From the NCBI RefSeq assembly GCF_052056915.1, contig NZ_CP195119.1, positions 2,852,001 to 2,916,000 of the forward strand: a stretch of DNA of 64,000 nucleotides, in the 5' to 3' direction. This document shows positions 51,501 to 60,120 of the stretch, piece after piece. The notes under the pieces were generated by a model. It saw only the letters and a list, made by a program, of their open reading frames with translations, was not told where the DNA came from and made no database searches. Within the stretch, counting starts at the first letter, position 1. Each line of letters opens with the position of its first letter. The position numbers were made by a program, and so were the translations under genes. This DNA comes from MTP4 sp052056915 (lineage in GTDB: Archaea; Halobacteriota; Methanosarcinia; Methanosarcinales; Methanosarcinaceae).

Positions 51501-54307
51501 TCGCCGTTTGTGGCTTTCTCGATGTCGATTGCAGGGGCTGCTCCGAAGTAGTGGCTCGGGTCCGTGTCCTCTACGAGGATGTCATCATAGACAGCTGTTG
51601 CATTCCCGAAGTTTTCGTATTGTTCCGGGGCTGCAGTTCCGTCCATGGTTAGGATTTCCATGGCCCCAACCGGCAGGACGGCTATTGTGCCCACGTATCC
51701 GAGCACGTCGTCATAGACTTCAACGTTGGTCAGTTCCACGTTCCCTGTGTTGTTTACGATGTATTCCCACGTAACCGGGGCTCCGGTCATTATTGCAGGT
51801 CCCGGTGCTTCATCGGCATCAAAGCCATTGGTGTGCTTTTCGATGTCAATTGCAGGTTCTGCCCCGAAGTAATGGCTCGGGTCCTCATCCGATACCCGCA
51901 TGTCTTCATAGTAACCTGTGGCTGTCCCGAGGTTCTCGTACTGTCCTGCTGTTGCAGTCCCTTCTGCCGTGCAGGTCATGGACTCTCCGGGTGCAAGGGT
52001 ATCAGTCGGGCAGCTTACCGTAACTCCCTGGCTGTCGGTCGCAACAATACCTGTGAGCTGCACGTTTCCTGTGTTGGTTACAACGTACTCCCAGGTCACA
52101 GTCCCGTCAACCGGGATGTATGGGCCTGTGGGTTCATCGGCATCAATGCCATTGGTGGATTTCTCGATATCGATTGCAGGTGCTGCCCCGAAGTAGTGGC
52201 TCGGATCTTCGTCTGACACCGGCATGTCTTCATAGTACCCTGTTGCATTACCAAGGTTTGCGTATTGTCCTGCTTCTGCCGTTCCGGTAGCTGTGCATGT
52301 TTGATTGTCGCCAGGCATCAGTTCGGGTATCGTGCATATCTCTCCGAGCCTGTCGTCCGTAACAACGATGTTAGTCAGCGGCACGTTCCCTGTGTTTGTT
52401 ACAATGTATGTCCACTCGACTTCATTTCCTACCGGGATGTACGGGCCTGTGGGTTCATCGGCATCCTCACCATTGGTGGCTTTCTCGATGTCAATTGCAG
52501 GTGCTGCTTCGAACATTCCTGCGTCCCATGTAGGGTCGTTTTCTTCCGGTTCAAGGGTCGTGCAGGCGGCCTGTCCCGTTACGGGGTCAGCATCGCTGTC
52601 CAGAGTGTCATCTGCACCCTGGTCCTGCGGGCTGAAGACATAGCCTGCCGGAAGTATGAACTCCACATGGTAGTCCCCGGGCACAACTTCGAAATTATAG
52701 TAACCGTTTGCATCCGTGCTTGTGCTGGCAATTGGAGTCGTCCCGTCGCATTCGTAGAGGTTGACGGTCACTCCCGGGATTCCTGGTTCGTTTTCGTCCT
52801 GTATCCCGTCCATGTCAAGGTCATTCCAGACGAAGTCCCCGATGTTAGACCTGAGGAGGTATACCCCGGTATCCACTGTGAGGTCGGTTTCACCTGATTC
52901 GAGCAGTGTGCATGCGGTCTCTCCTGTTGCAGGGTCCGCATCGCTGTCAAGCGCGTCATCAGCTCCCTGGTCCTGCGGGCTGAAAGCATATCCTGCAGGG
53001 AGTTCAAACTCTACGTAATATTCTCCGGGAGCAAGCCCTGTGAAAAGGTACATCCCGTTTGCATCCGTGACTGTGGTGGCAATTGGAGTTGTCCCTTCAC
53101 ATTCGTATAGGTTTACGGTCACGCCTGCAATGCCAGGTTCGCCTGCATCCTGGATTCCGTCTTCGTCCAGGTCATCCCATACGAAGTCTCCGATGGAAAC
53201 CTGCCTGTAAAGGCCTGCGTCCCAGGTAAGGTCGTTCTCTCCGGGTCCCAGGGTTGTGCATACGGTCTTTCCAGTTGCTGGGTCTGCGTCATTATCGAGT
53301 GCATCGTCAGCCCCTTCGTCCTGAGTCGTGAACTCGTAGCCTTCGGGGGCAATGAATTCCACATAGTAATCCCCGGGGCCCATTGTAAAGCCATAGTATC
53401 CTGTGGCGTCTGTTGTGGCAGTTGCAACGAAGTTATCGGCACAGTCGTAGAGGTTAACGGTAACTCCGGGTATTCCCGGTTCCCCGTCATCCTGAAGGCC
53501 GTTTCCGTTCAGGTCTTCCCACACAAAGTCGCTGATGGATGCAAGTTTAATCGATGTAGGGAAACCTGGCAGGAAGTCTTCCCCGATACCTGCATCTTCA
53601 AAAGAACCCATAAATGAGTTAACACTGAAACTTCTCGGGTCCGGATCGCTTCCTGAAGACACCGGCAGTGTGGAGATATTGAGGACTGTGAACTCAATAT
53701 CCGGTGCCCCTGCAGATGGGCTTACAAAGAGGCTTCCCGTGTTTGCAGGTAGCGGTGCTGCGAATTGGCCCGCCGGGGGTGTCAGGAAGAGATTAGCGTG
53801 CTGGTTGACAGAGAACCCGGAAGTATCAGCCAGACCGGAAACACCGGCTATTGCATCATATGTCCCGTCTTCGTCGATATCAAGCATCAGTGCAAAGGAC
53901 TCGGTACCCCCGAAGTCAGGATTATCATTACCTGTGATACCTGCCAACCATGCACTGGTGACCCCGGGGTCGCCGTCCCCGTCGACGTCACCTGCAATTA
54001 CGTAGGTGTTCATCCCCACGTAAAGGGTATCTGTAGCAGGATCGTAAAACAGGCGGAGCTCCTCCATATCATTTCCGCTTATTGTCCCTGCAGGGGCTGC
54101 CGTGGGAACCCCTACATCTATCCCTCCCGGGTCAGTAATAGTGAATATGCCTGTTCCGGTAAAGTCTGCCGGGACATCGCCCGTAAATCCCAACCCTGCA
54201 GCTGATGGCATACAGAGAAGGAGCGTGATCAGGAGTGTCAAATATGTTAGAGGCCTGATTTTTCTGGGCCTTTTTTGACGATAGCTTACGCTATTCGTGC
54301 GGTTCAT
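48539..54307 (-). CDS. Giant repetitive surface protein (SdrD B-like + 11 DUF11/DUF7507-type repeats)
   Basis: A 1922-residue secreted protein. Order: basic start and signal peptide (about 1-40); an N-terminal domain (about 40-260) with aspartate-rich DVDGDGDPG and DIDEDGTYD; three SdrD B-like domains (about 262-595), each starting (I/S)GDFVW(N/D)DL(D)xDGIQD and containing the DxDxDG calcium type loop; eleven repeats of about 105 residues (about 600-1787) beginning PAIDIEK(A/S/H)TNG and ending DPSHYF, with VTNTGNVPL in each; then a C-terminal domain (about 1790-1922) starting GTPGYWKNHPEAWPVDEI. The repeats are extended stalk modules as in bacterial adhesins. No C-terminal helix or PGF-CTERM signal is present, so it is either released, held by other proteins or anchored by an uncut N-terminal helix. 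ATG 54307. Confidence 0.92.
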   Translation of the reverse strand: MNRTNSVSYRQKRPRKIRPLTYLTLLITLLLCMPSAAGLGFTGDVPADFTGTGIFTITDPGGIDVGVPTAAPAGTISGNDMEELRLFYDPATDTLYVGMNTYVIAGDVDGDGDPGVTSAWLAGITGNDNPDFGGTESFALMLDIDEDGTYDAIAGVSGLADTSGFSVNQHANLFLTPPAGQFAAPLPANTGSLFVSPSAGAPDIEFTVLNISTLPVSSGSDPDPRSFSVNSFMGSFEDAGIGEDFLPGFPTSIKLASISDFVWEDLNGNGLQDDGEPGIPGVTVNLYDCADNFVATATTDATGYYGFTMGPGDYYVEFIAPEGYEFTTQDEGADDALDNDADPATGKTVCTTLGPGENDLTWDAGLYRQVSIGDFVWDDLDEDGIQDAGEPGIAGVTVNLYECEGTTPIATTVTDANGMYLFTGLAPGEYYVEFELPAGYAFSPQDQGADDALDSDADPATGETACTLLESGETDLTVDTGVYLLRSNIGDFVWNDLDMDGIQDENEPGIPGVTVNLYECDGTTPIASTSTDANGYYNFEVVPGDYHVEFILPAGYVFSPQDQGADDTLDSDADPVTGQAACTTLEPEENDPTWDAGMFEAAPAIDIEKATNGEDADEPTGPYIPVGNEVEWTYIVTNTGNVPLTNIVVTDDRLGEICTIPELMPGDNQTCTATGTAEAGQYANLGNATGYYEDMPVSDEDPSHYFGAAPAIDIEKSTNGIDADEPTGPYIPVDGTVTWEYVVTNTGNVQLTGIVATDSQGVTVSCPTDTLAPGESMTCTAEGTATAGQYENLGTATGYYEDMRVSDEDPSHYFGAEPAIDIEKHTNGFDADEAPGPAIMTGAPVTWEYIVNNTGNVELTNVEVYDDVLGYVGTIAVLPVGAMEILTMDGTAAPEQYENFGNATAVYDDILVEDTDPSHYFGAAPAIDIEKATNGEDADEPTGPYIPVGNEVEWTYLVTNTGNVPLANITVTDDRGVTVSCPTDTLAPGESMTCTATGTATEGQYANLGTATGYYGEAEVTDTDPSHYFGAEPAIDIEKSTNGEDADTPTGPVLTVGDTVTWEYAVTNTGNVPLTDIEVLDDKLGSVCIIPELMPGENETCTATGTAEAGQYANLGNATGYYEDMPVSDEDPSHYFGATPAIDIEKATNGEDADAAPGPMIVAGGTVEWTYVVTNTGNVPLENVNVVDDQGVTVSCPTDTLAPGESMTCTATGTAIPGQYENLGTTTGEYGQTTVSDADPSHYFGAEPAVDIEKHTNGNDADEPTGPFVMVGAPVTWEYIVNNTGNVELTNVEVSDDVLGYVGTIAVLPVGATETLTMDGTATPGQYENFGNATAVYEDIPVEDTDPSHYFGAAPAIDIEKSTNGEDADTPTGPVLAVGDTVTWEYVVTNTGNVPLTEIEVLDDKLGSICTIPELMPGDSQTCTATGTAEVGQYANIGNATGTYDGTTVSDEDPSHYYVEPMPAIEIEKSTNGEDADTPSGPVLAVGDTVTWEYVVTNTGNVPLTEIVVQDDQLGEICTIPELMPGDSQTCTATGTAEVGQYANIGNATGTYDDMTVSDEDPSHYYVEPMPAIDIEKSTNGEDADELTGPYIPVGEPVNWEYVVTNTGNVPLTNIAVTDDQGVTVTCPTDTLAPGESMTCTAEGTATAGQYENLGTATGNYDGMQVSDTDPSHYFGAAPEIDIEKATNGFDADEPTGPEVSVGDAVEWTYNVTNTGNVNLTAISISDDIQGAITNPVSKGNGDDILEPGEYWVFNATGVAVAGQYANNGTATGYYGEMPVTDIDPSHYFGIEGPGTGTPGYWKNHPEAWPVDEIEIGGVTYTKEEAIEYMQLPDGDKTNTMFRALVSTKLNIFVGNTHSCIDDVVAAADEWMEKYGPVSSGVKAKEDAWKVEEGEPLAEQGEYLYTMLDMYNNGELCAPHRE

Positions 54308-54788
54308 TTTTCTTAAACCCCTCCGATTTTTTTACCACTAGTTCTCATAGATATGGGGGAGTTTCCGGGTTATCTTCTTTAAATTAATAATTAGTATCTG
54401 GTAAAAATACCCGATTTTTATTCTTCAGGTAATTGTAATTTTTGCTGAGATATATACTAAACCCGGAGCTCCATACAGTTTTATCTGTATTCGGAGCCTC
54501 CCCCAATCCAAACATTAATTTGTTTTGCAAGTATATAATATTTATTATATCAAAACAGTTTATTTTTTATTATTTATATTATTTATATTATTTATTTAAT
54601 TTTTTTGTTTAGATCATCTGAAAAATAATATAATAAACAGAATTTTATTTTTTATAAATAACTGTAAATAAATTACTATTAATGATGTGCATGGAAATTC
54701 GGGGTGTAGTATCTGTCTTGATGCGGGGATATGGGTTTGAAAGGCAGTCGCCCAAAAAACATTCACAAAAAAAGTCAACAAAAAATAG
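54308..54788 (-). promoter_or_regulatory. Promoter/leader of the giant surface protein and end of the ABC operon
   Basis: No gene is seen. Read on the minus strand, TTTAGTATATATC (54441-54457 area) is a TATA candidate about 140 bases before the ATG at 54307. ATACAG (54473-54478) / CTGTAT (54485-54490) forms a hairpin flanked by GGAGC words. Minus-strand T runs near 54765-54785 (TTTTTTGTTGACTTTTTTTG) may end the ABC operon. The middle, 54520-54650, is nearly all A and T. Confidence 0.4.
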
Positions 54789-55487
54789 TTAATTGACAAC
54801 TTCCAGTTTCCCGTTTTCAAGCATTCCCATCTTCCCCGACATAAAGCGGACAACGGCTTCGTCATGGGAGATCAGGAGGTAGCCGATTCCCTGTTCGACC
54901 TGTACTTTTTTCAACAGGTGGAGGATCTGAGCCTGGACCGAGACGTCAAGGGCTGAGGTCGGCTCGTCAAGCACAATGTATTCCGGTTCGAGCAGGAGGA
55001 TCCTGCCAAGGGCAAGGCGCTGGAGCTGGCCACCTGAGAGCTGGGCCGGGTAGCGGGCAAGTACTTCTTCGGGGAGGCCTATGGTCTTTAGCATTTCTTT
55101 TGTGCACCTGATACGCTCGGTTCCAGGGGTATCGAGCAGTTTCAGGACTTCAAAAACCGAATACTCGATCCGCTTCCTGGGGTTAAACGCATCTGTCGGG
55201 TCCTGGAACATCATCTGGACCCTGCGGCGGAAAGCTGCGTATTCGGCTTTTTTCATCCCGGAAAGCGGGCTTCCGTTAAGAAAGACCGCGCCATCGGTGG
55301 GTCTTTCGAGCCCTGTGATAATTCTTCCAAGCGTGCTCTTCCCTTCCCCCGAAGGCCCCATCAGCCCGAAGGTTTTCCCGGGTTCAAGTTCAAACGACAC
55401 GTCCCGGAAAATGAATTTCCCCCCACCTAGCAGGCCGGACCCGTATGTCTTTGAGAGGTTTTCGGCTTTCAGGGACACAAAAAACAC
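54789..55487 (-). CDS. Peptide/nickel-type ABC transporter, second ATPase (OppF/NikE-like)
   Basis: A 232-residue ATP-binding subunit: Walker A GPSGEGKST near 44, Q-loop MMFQDPTDAFNPRKR near 94, signature LSGGQLQR near 150 and Walker B YIVLDEPTSALD near 170, with the switch His in LLISHDEAVV. It is shorter than most OppF proteins because the C-terminal oligopeptide domain is missing, which is more like NikE. Its start overlaps the other ATPase gene by 19 bases. Last gene of the operon. Confidence 0.92.
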   Translation of the reverse strand: MFFVSLKAENLSKTYGSGLLGGGKFIFRDVSFELEPGKTFGLMGPSGEGKSTLGRIITGLERPTDGAVFLNGSPLSGMKKAEYAAFRRRVQMMFQDPTDAFNPRKRIEYSVFEVLKLLDTPGTERIRCTKEMLKTIGLPEEVLARYPAQLSGGQLQRLALGRILLLEPEYIVLDEPTSALDVSVQAQILHLLKKVQVEQGIGYLLISHDEAVVRFMSGKMGMLENGKLEVVN

Positions 55488-56479
55488 CTCACTGCCCTTC
55501 CGTTGCTTTCCTTGAGTTCAGGGCGTTCCTGCATGCAGCGTTTTTCCTTTATAGGACATCTCGGATGGAACCTGCAGCCTGCAGGCGGGCTGCTGAGGGA
55601 TGGGGAGGAACCGGGTATGGGCACAAAACCCCTTTCAGGCAGGCTGTCCAGGAGACCCCGGGTGTAAGGGTGGAGCGGTTTTTCAAAAAGGCTTGAAGGG
55701 TCAGCAATCTCAACGATTTCTCCTGCATACATTACAGCGACCCTATCTGCAAGCCGCCGCACAAAGCCGAGGTCATGGCTTATCAGAAGCAGGGCAGTCT
55801 CACTCTTTTCTTTCAGTCCTTTCAACTCGTTCTCCAGTTCGGATACTCGGTCCCTGTCGAGCCCCTTGCTGGGTTCGTCTGCTATAAGGAGGAAGGGATC
55901 AAGCATAGTTGAAGCCGCAATCAAAAAGCGCTGGTTCATTCCGCCTGAACACCAGGAGGGGTAGTATCCCATGTATTCACGGGGATTTGAAAAACCCACT
56001 CGTTTAAGGGCTCTTGCGACTTTTGAGAGATTGGTATTCCCCATTTTTCTCTCTAGCTTTTCTTTCTTCTTCCCCTTTTCTTTTTTCTCTCCCTTTTCCT
56101 TCCATCCCATTTCCTGTCCGTGAATTCGGAGAGGTTCTGCAAGCTGGTGGCCTATGGAATATACGGGATTTAAAGCAAGAGAAGGGTTCTGGAAAATTAT
56201 GGAAATCTCTTTTCCCCTGAGCTTTGCCATCTCTTTTTCGCTCAGCTCAAGGAGGTTTTTGCTTCCGAATTCTATTCTCCCCTTAACTCTGGATTCCGGG
56301 GGAAGCAACCTCATAATCGCATGTGCGACAACGGATTTCCCACAGCCCGTTTCCCCTACGAGGGCCAGGGTTTCTTTTTCCCGGATAGAAAATGAAAGGC
56401 AGGAAACAGCAGTCACGGTTTCGGTTTCATTTCCCTGGAAAGAAACATTGAGATCTTTTATTTCAAGCAGTGTGTTCAT
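55469..56479 (-). CDS. Peptide/nickel-type ABC transporter, first ATPase (OppD/NikD-like)
   Basis: A 336-residue ATP-binding subunit with Walker A GETGCGKS near 39, Q-loop IIFQNPSLALNP near 89, signature WCSGGMNQRF near 162 (LSGGQ becomes CSGGM) and Walker B LLIADEPSKGLD near 182. Unlike NikE, it has the C-terminal domain with PRCPIKEKRC near 315. Between Q-loop and signature there is a Lys/Glu-rich insert of about 23 residues (WKEKGEKKEKGKKKEKLE), unusual for the family. ATG 56479 (MNTLLEIKDLNVSF) was chosen; a longer frame reaches 56599 inside the permease gene. Confidence 0.92.
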   Translation of the reverse strand: MNTLLEIKDLNVSFQGNETETVTAVSCLSFSIREKETLALVGETGCGKSVVAHAIMRLLPPESRVKGRIEFGSKNLLELSEKEMAKLRGKEISIIFQNPSLALNPVYSIGHQLAEPLRIHGQEMGWKEKGEKKEKGKKKEKLERKMGNTNLSKVARALKRVGFSNPREYMGYYPSWCSGGMNQRFLIAASTMLDPFLLIADEPSKGLDRDRVSELENELKGLKEKSETALLLISHDLGFVRRLADRVAVMYAGEIVEIADPSSLFEKPLHPYTRGLLDSLPERGFVPIPGSSPSLSSPPAGCRFHPRCPIKEKRCMQERPELKESNGRAVRCFLCP

Positions 56480-57423
56480 TCCGCATCCACTCCCCTTTTT
56501 CCGTTTTCTTTCTCTTTTCCTTCGAACCCGAAACCTATCAGTGCGATGGACATTACACAGAGAGTGATACAGATTCCCGGGGGCAGGTACCACCACCACA
56601 TTTCCCTGATAAAACCGCCCCGTGAGAAGGCAAAGGAAAGCATGATTCCCCAGCTTTTCATGCTTATGTCTCCGAGTCCCAGGAAGGAGAGTGAAGCTTC
56701 GGAAATCATTGCCGAAGCCGTCGCCAGCATGAACTTGGGGAGCAGGACGTGGAAGAGGTTAGGGACTATGTCCGAGGTCATGATGTGAAATGAGGAAAAT
56801 CCCATGCATCGGGCACTTTTGACATAGCCTGATTCTCTTATCTGCAGGGTTTTTGAGCGGACAACCCTGGCAATGGACTCCCAGGAAAGCAGCCCCAGGA
56901 CGAGGATCAGGATCCAGATGCTCGGGTGGAGGAATGCTCCCAGGATTATGATCAGGGGGATCTTCGGGATTATCAGGACAACGTCGGTAAAGCCCATAAG
57001 TAGCTCATCAATTGTCCCCCTGAAGTAGCCTGAAAAAAGTCCAATCATTAGGCCTATTAAGGTTGAGATGCAGGCTGAGGCAAAGCCCACAGTCATCGAG
57101 ATTCTTGCCCCGTAAATCAGTTCCGAGAGTATGTCATTTCCGATATCGTTTGTCCCAAAAATATGTGCAGTCGATGGGGCTTCATAGGGGATGAAGCGCT
57201 CTGTCGGGGAGTAAGGGGCAAAAAGGGCAGGAAAGAGGGCAAGGATAAGGAAAAATGTAAAGAGAAAAAGTCCTCCTCTATTGAATCTTTCCAGGTTTCT
57301 TCCGTATTTCCTTATATCAAGGTCTAAATTAAGGGATAGAAAATCATTCCACTGCCGGGTACTTTTCCGGATTTTGCTTTCCTGGGGGGGGCTTTCCCCT
57401 ATGTATGCTTCTTCCTGCATCAT
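56476..57423 (-). CDS. ABC transporter permease (OppC/NikC-like)
   Basis: A 315-residue permease with about six helices. It has the OppC N-terminal helix preceded by a 40-residue cytoplasmic tail, then FGTNDIGNDILSELIYGARIS near 90 and the EAA loop GLLSWESIARVVRSKTLQIRESGYVKSARCMG near 178. ATG 57423 overlaps the stop of the other permease by four bases, and its own stop overlaps the ATPase start. Confidence 0.93.
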   Translation of the reverse strand: MMQEEAYIGESPPQESKIRKSTRQWNDFLSLNLDLDIRKYGRNLERFNRGGLFLFTFFLILALFPALFAPYSPTERFIPYEAPSTAHIFGTNDIGNDILSELIYGARISMTVGFASACISTLIGLMIGLFSGYFRGTIDELLMGFTDVVLIIPKIPLIIILGAFLHPSIWILILVLGLLSWESIARVVRSKTLQIRESGYVKSARCMGFSSFHIMTSDIVPNLFHVLLPKFMLATASAMISEASLSFLGLGDISMKSWGIMLSFAFSRGGFIREMWWWYLPPGICITLCVMSIALIGFGFEGKEKENGKRGVDAE

Positions 57424-58367
57424 GCCGGCCTCCTGACTCTCGGGTCGGCAACTGCATACAGCAGGTCTGCAAGCATGTTTGCCAGCAGGACCGCGAGGGC
57501 TATTACCAGAAATGATCCCTGGAGGACCGGGTAATCTTTTCCTATTATTGCATCATAGATGAGGGTCCCCATGCCGTTTAAGGAGAACACGATCTCGGTG
57601 AAAAGGGCTCCGCTAAAGAGAAACCCGAAATCAAGGGCAATCAAGGTAATGATCGGAAGGGAAGCGTTCTTTATGACGTGCCTGAAAAGAATGGATATGT
57701 CGTAGAGGCCCTTTGCCCGGGCGTAGAGGGCATAAAGCTGCCCTTTTTCCTGTATGACGCTTCCCCGCATTATCAGGAAGTTCCTGGATGCGGAAAAGAA
57801 GGTCATCACGGTTACCGGTAAAAACATGTGGTGCATAATACTTCCCGGGGTCGGGACGTCATAAAAGCCCTTGAAAGGAAAAAGCCCGAGCTTGAAGGCA
57901 AAGATCTCCAGGGAAAGCAGGGCAAGGAAATAGGGAGGTGTGCAGGAGAGTGCAATAAACCCGCAGCAGAGAAGGCGGTTTGCCTTTGTTTCAGGTTTCC
58001 AGCCCGCGTATGCCCCGAGCAGGGTCCCCAGGGCTGCTCCCAGGAGCACGGATACCCCCACAAAGAGGAGGGTCCAGACAATCCTCTCCCTCAATATCTC
58101 GGCTACGGGGCTGTGAAGGTGGTAGGAGTAACCCAGGTCAAAGCGCAGCAGGTCTCCGATGTAAGCAGTAAACTGCTCGTAAAGTGGCCTGTTCAGCCCC
58201 ATCTCGGCTCTCAGCTCCTCCATTACGGTCTCCGAAACGTAGACGTCCTCTCCTATGAGGTTCTTTACGGGGTCTCCCGGCATAAGCCTGGGGAGCGCAA
58301 AGTTGAGGGTGACTATGAGGAGAAAGGAGGCTGCATACCTGAGCACTTTTTTTACCACTTCACGCAT
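57420..58367 (-). CDS. ABC transporter permease (OppB/NikB-like)
   Basis: A 315-residue permease with about six helices, typical N-terminus (YAASFLLIVTLNFALPRLMPGDP), and the EAA loop near 208 (SVIQEKGQLYALYARAKGL). Dipeptide/nickel transporter type. ATG 58367. The 89-base gap to the upstream binding-protein gene contains two copies of TTTTCAAATCGTTTTG. Confidence 0.93.
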   Translation of the reverse strand: MREVVKKVLRYAASFLLIVTLNFALPRLMPGDPVKNLIGEDVYVSETVMEELRAEMGLNRPLYEQFTAYIGDLLRFDLGYSYHLHSPVAEILRERIVWTLLFVGVSVLLGAALGTLLGAYAGWKPETKANRLLCCGFIALSCTPPYFLALLSLEIFAFKLGLFPFKGFYDVPTPGSIMHHMFLPVTVMTFFSASRNFLIMRGSVIQEKGQLYALYARAKGLYDISILFRHVIKNASLPIITLIALDFGFLFSGALFTEIVFSLNGMGTLIYDAIIGKDYPVLQGSFLVIALAVLLANMLADLLYAVADPRVRRPA

Positions 58368-58456
58368 TGTATCACCTTGCCGTTTTCAAATCGTTTTGTC
58401 GTTTTCAAATCGTTTTGCAGTTTTCAAAGTACTGTCATCCGGAAGCTGCTCCTGCC

Positions 58457-60106
58457 TCATACCTCATGTAAATCGAGGAAGGTGTCCAGGGTGTAGATTC
58501 CATCCAGGCTGTTGTAGTGCCAGCCTTCGAACCTTTTGTTATAGGGCGTGACAACCTTTTTCCAGTAAACCGGAATTACCGGCAGCTCTTCCGCATAATA
58601 GTCCTGCAGGGAATACGAACAGGAACACAGGGTTTCGTGATCCGTCGTGTTCAGGAGCTGGTCGCAAAGCCCGGTAAAGGCAGGGTCCTCGATGTATCCG
58701 TAGCGTCTGGAGTCGAAGTACCCGGTACCCAGCCCCGCGTGCATCAGCATGCCCCAGGGCGTGGTCCTGGAAAAGACAAGCTCGTACCTGGAACTGTCTT
58801 TTCGGTCCCCGTAGGTGTTCCGGTCAACATTTTCGATTTCAATGTCGATTCCCACGGCCCGGAAGTACTCCTGCAAAAGTTCGGCATCCCTTTCGTAGCC
58901 AGGGCAGATCATGAGTTCCAGGAGGATATCTTTCCCGCTTTTGTCTTCTACGATTCCGTTTCCATTGCGGTCCTCATATCCTGCCTTTTCCAGGATTTCC
59001 CTGGCTTTTTCCGGGTCATAACTGCATTTTTCCGTGGGTTTGTAGTATTCCATGCCCGGGGGGACCAATCCCCTGTTTGGAACGCTTCCGTAGCCCAGGG
59101 TATCGAGCTGCATGAGTTCTTCGTAATTGATAGCGCAGGCCAGGGCTTCCCTGAACTGCAGGTCCGAACGGGGGGCTTCGTTTAAGGTAATCCCAAGATA
59201 GAAAATTCCGATACTGTCCTTTTCGACAAAGTTGAAGTCCCCCGTTTTCTCCAGACGCTCGATGTTTGCGTAGGGGTAGGAGGAGGCATATTTGTAGTAG
59301 GTATCGGCTTCTCCTTTCTCAAGGGCCAGGCAGGCGGCGTCTTCACTTGCGTACCAGTCTACCTCTACCTTATCAAAAGCACAGGTTTTGCCTTTCCAGT
59401 ACGGGTTTTTCCGGAAAATGAGGCGGGCGGTGTTCAGGTCTACGGATTCTATGTAATAGGGCCCGCAGCCCACATACGGGCCTTTGCTTGAGTATTCCAT
59501 CGGTTTGTCTATCTTTTCCCATACATGTTTGGGGATAATCATGTAGGTTGCAAATTCCAGGTTGATGCGGGTGTAGGGCTTGTTGAACCTGAAGGTCACC
59601 GAGTTTTCGGTCTGCGAAACGGAGGAACTTTCCAGGGTTTCGTTGATCCAGCGGCCTGAAGGTTTTTTTTCTCCATAGTAGAGTATGCTGAACTGTACGT
59701 CTTCGGGGGTCACCTTCACCCCGTCGCTCCAGTAAAGGTCGTCCCGGATATAGAAGGTCCATTCCCTGTGGTCTTCCGAAACCTCATAATGATCAGCCAG
59801 TCTGCCAACTATCCTGCCTTCTTCGGACATCTGCATAAGGGGAAAATTGGAGAGATGGGCAAAGATGCCCAGGTAGTAGTCTCCCATAAGGGATTCGGAT
59901 TTTATGACGTTCGGGGTTGCAATCTTCAGGACTTTTTCGGGTCCTGAATCTACTTCCGCATTCACATCCGCATTTGCTTTCGCACCCGGAGTTGCAATCC
60001 CCGAACCCTCTTCATCCCCTGAAGGCGGCATTACCAGGAAAAGGCCGCCTAAAAAGAGCAAAGAGAGAGCTGCAATACAGAACAGCTTGCTTTTTGTCCA
60101 CTCCAT
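58457..60106 (-). CDS. ABC substrate-binding protein, family 5 (2)
   Basis: A 549-residue binding protein of the peptide/nickel family (SBP_bac_5). The N-terminus is one hydrophobic helix (KLFCIAALSLLFLGGLFLVM) without a lipobox, then an Ala/Asp linker. The binding fold begins VLKIATPNVIKSES; YIRDDLYWSDGVKVTPEDV near 115 and FNKPYTRINLEFATY near 163 are family features. It is a clear paralogue of the protein encoded just upstream. What it binds (peptide, nickel complex, other) cannot be read from sequence. Confidence 0.9.
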   Translation of the reverse strand: MEWTKSKLFCIAALSLLFLGGLFLVMPPSGDEEGSGIATPGAKANADVNAEVDSGPEKVLKIATPNVIKSESLMGDYYLGIFAHLSNFPLMQMSEEGRIVGRLADHYEVSEDHREWTFYIRDDLYWSDGVKVTPEDVQFSILYYGEKKPSGRWINETLESSSVSQTENSVTFRFNKPYTRINLEFATYMIIPKHVWEKIDKPMEYSSKGPYVGCGPYYIESVDLNTARLIFRKNPYWKGKTCAFDKVEVDWYASEDAACLALEKGEADTYYKYASSYPYANIERLEKTGDFNFVEKDSIGIFYLGITLNEAPRSDLQFREALACAINYEELMQLDTLGYGSVPNRGLVPPGMEYYKPTEKCSYDPEKAREILEKAGYEDRNGNGIVEDKSGKDILLELMICPGYERDAELLQEYFRAVGIDIEIENVDRNTYGDRKDSSRYELVFSRTTPWGMLMHAGLGTGYFDSRRYGYIEDPAFTGLCDQLLNTTDHETLCSCSYSLQDYYAEELPVIPVYWKKVVTPYNKRFEGWHYNSLDGIYTLDTFLDLHEV

Positions 60107-60120
60107 ACGCCGTCCTCTCC

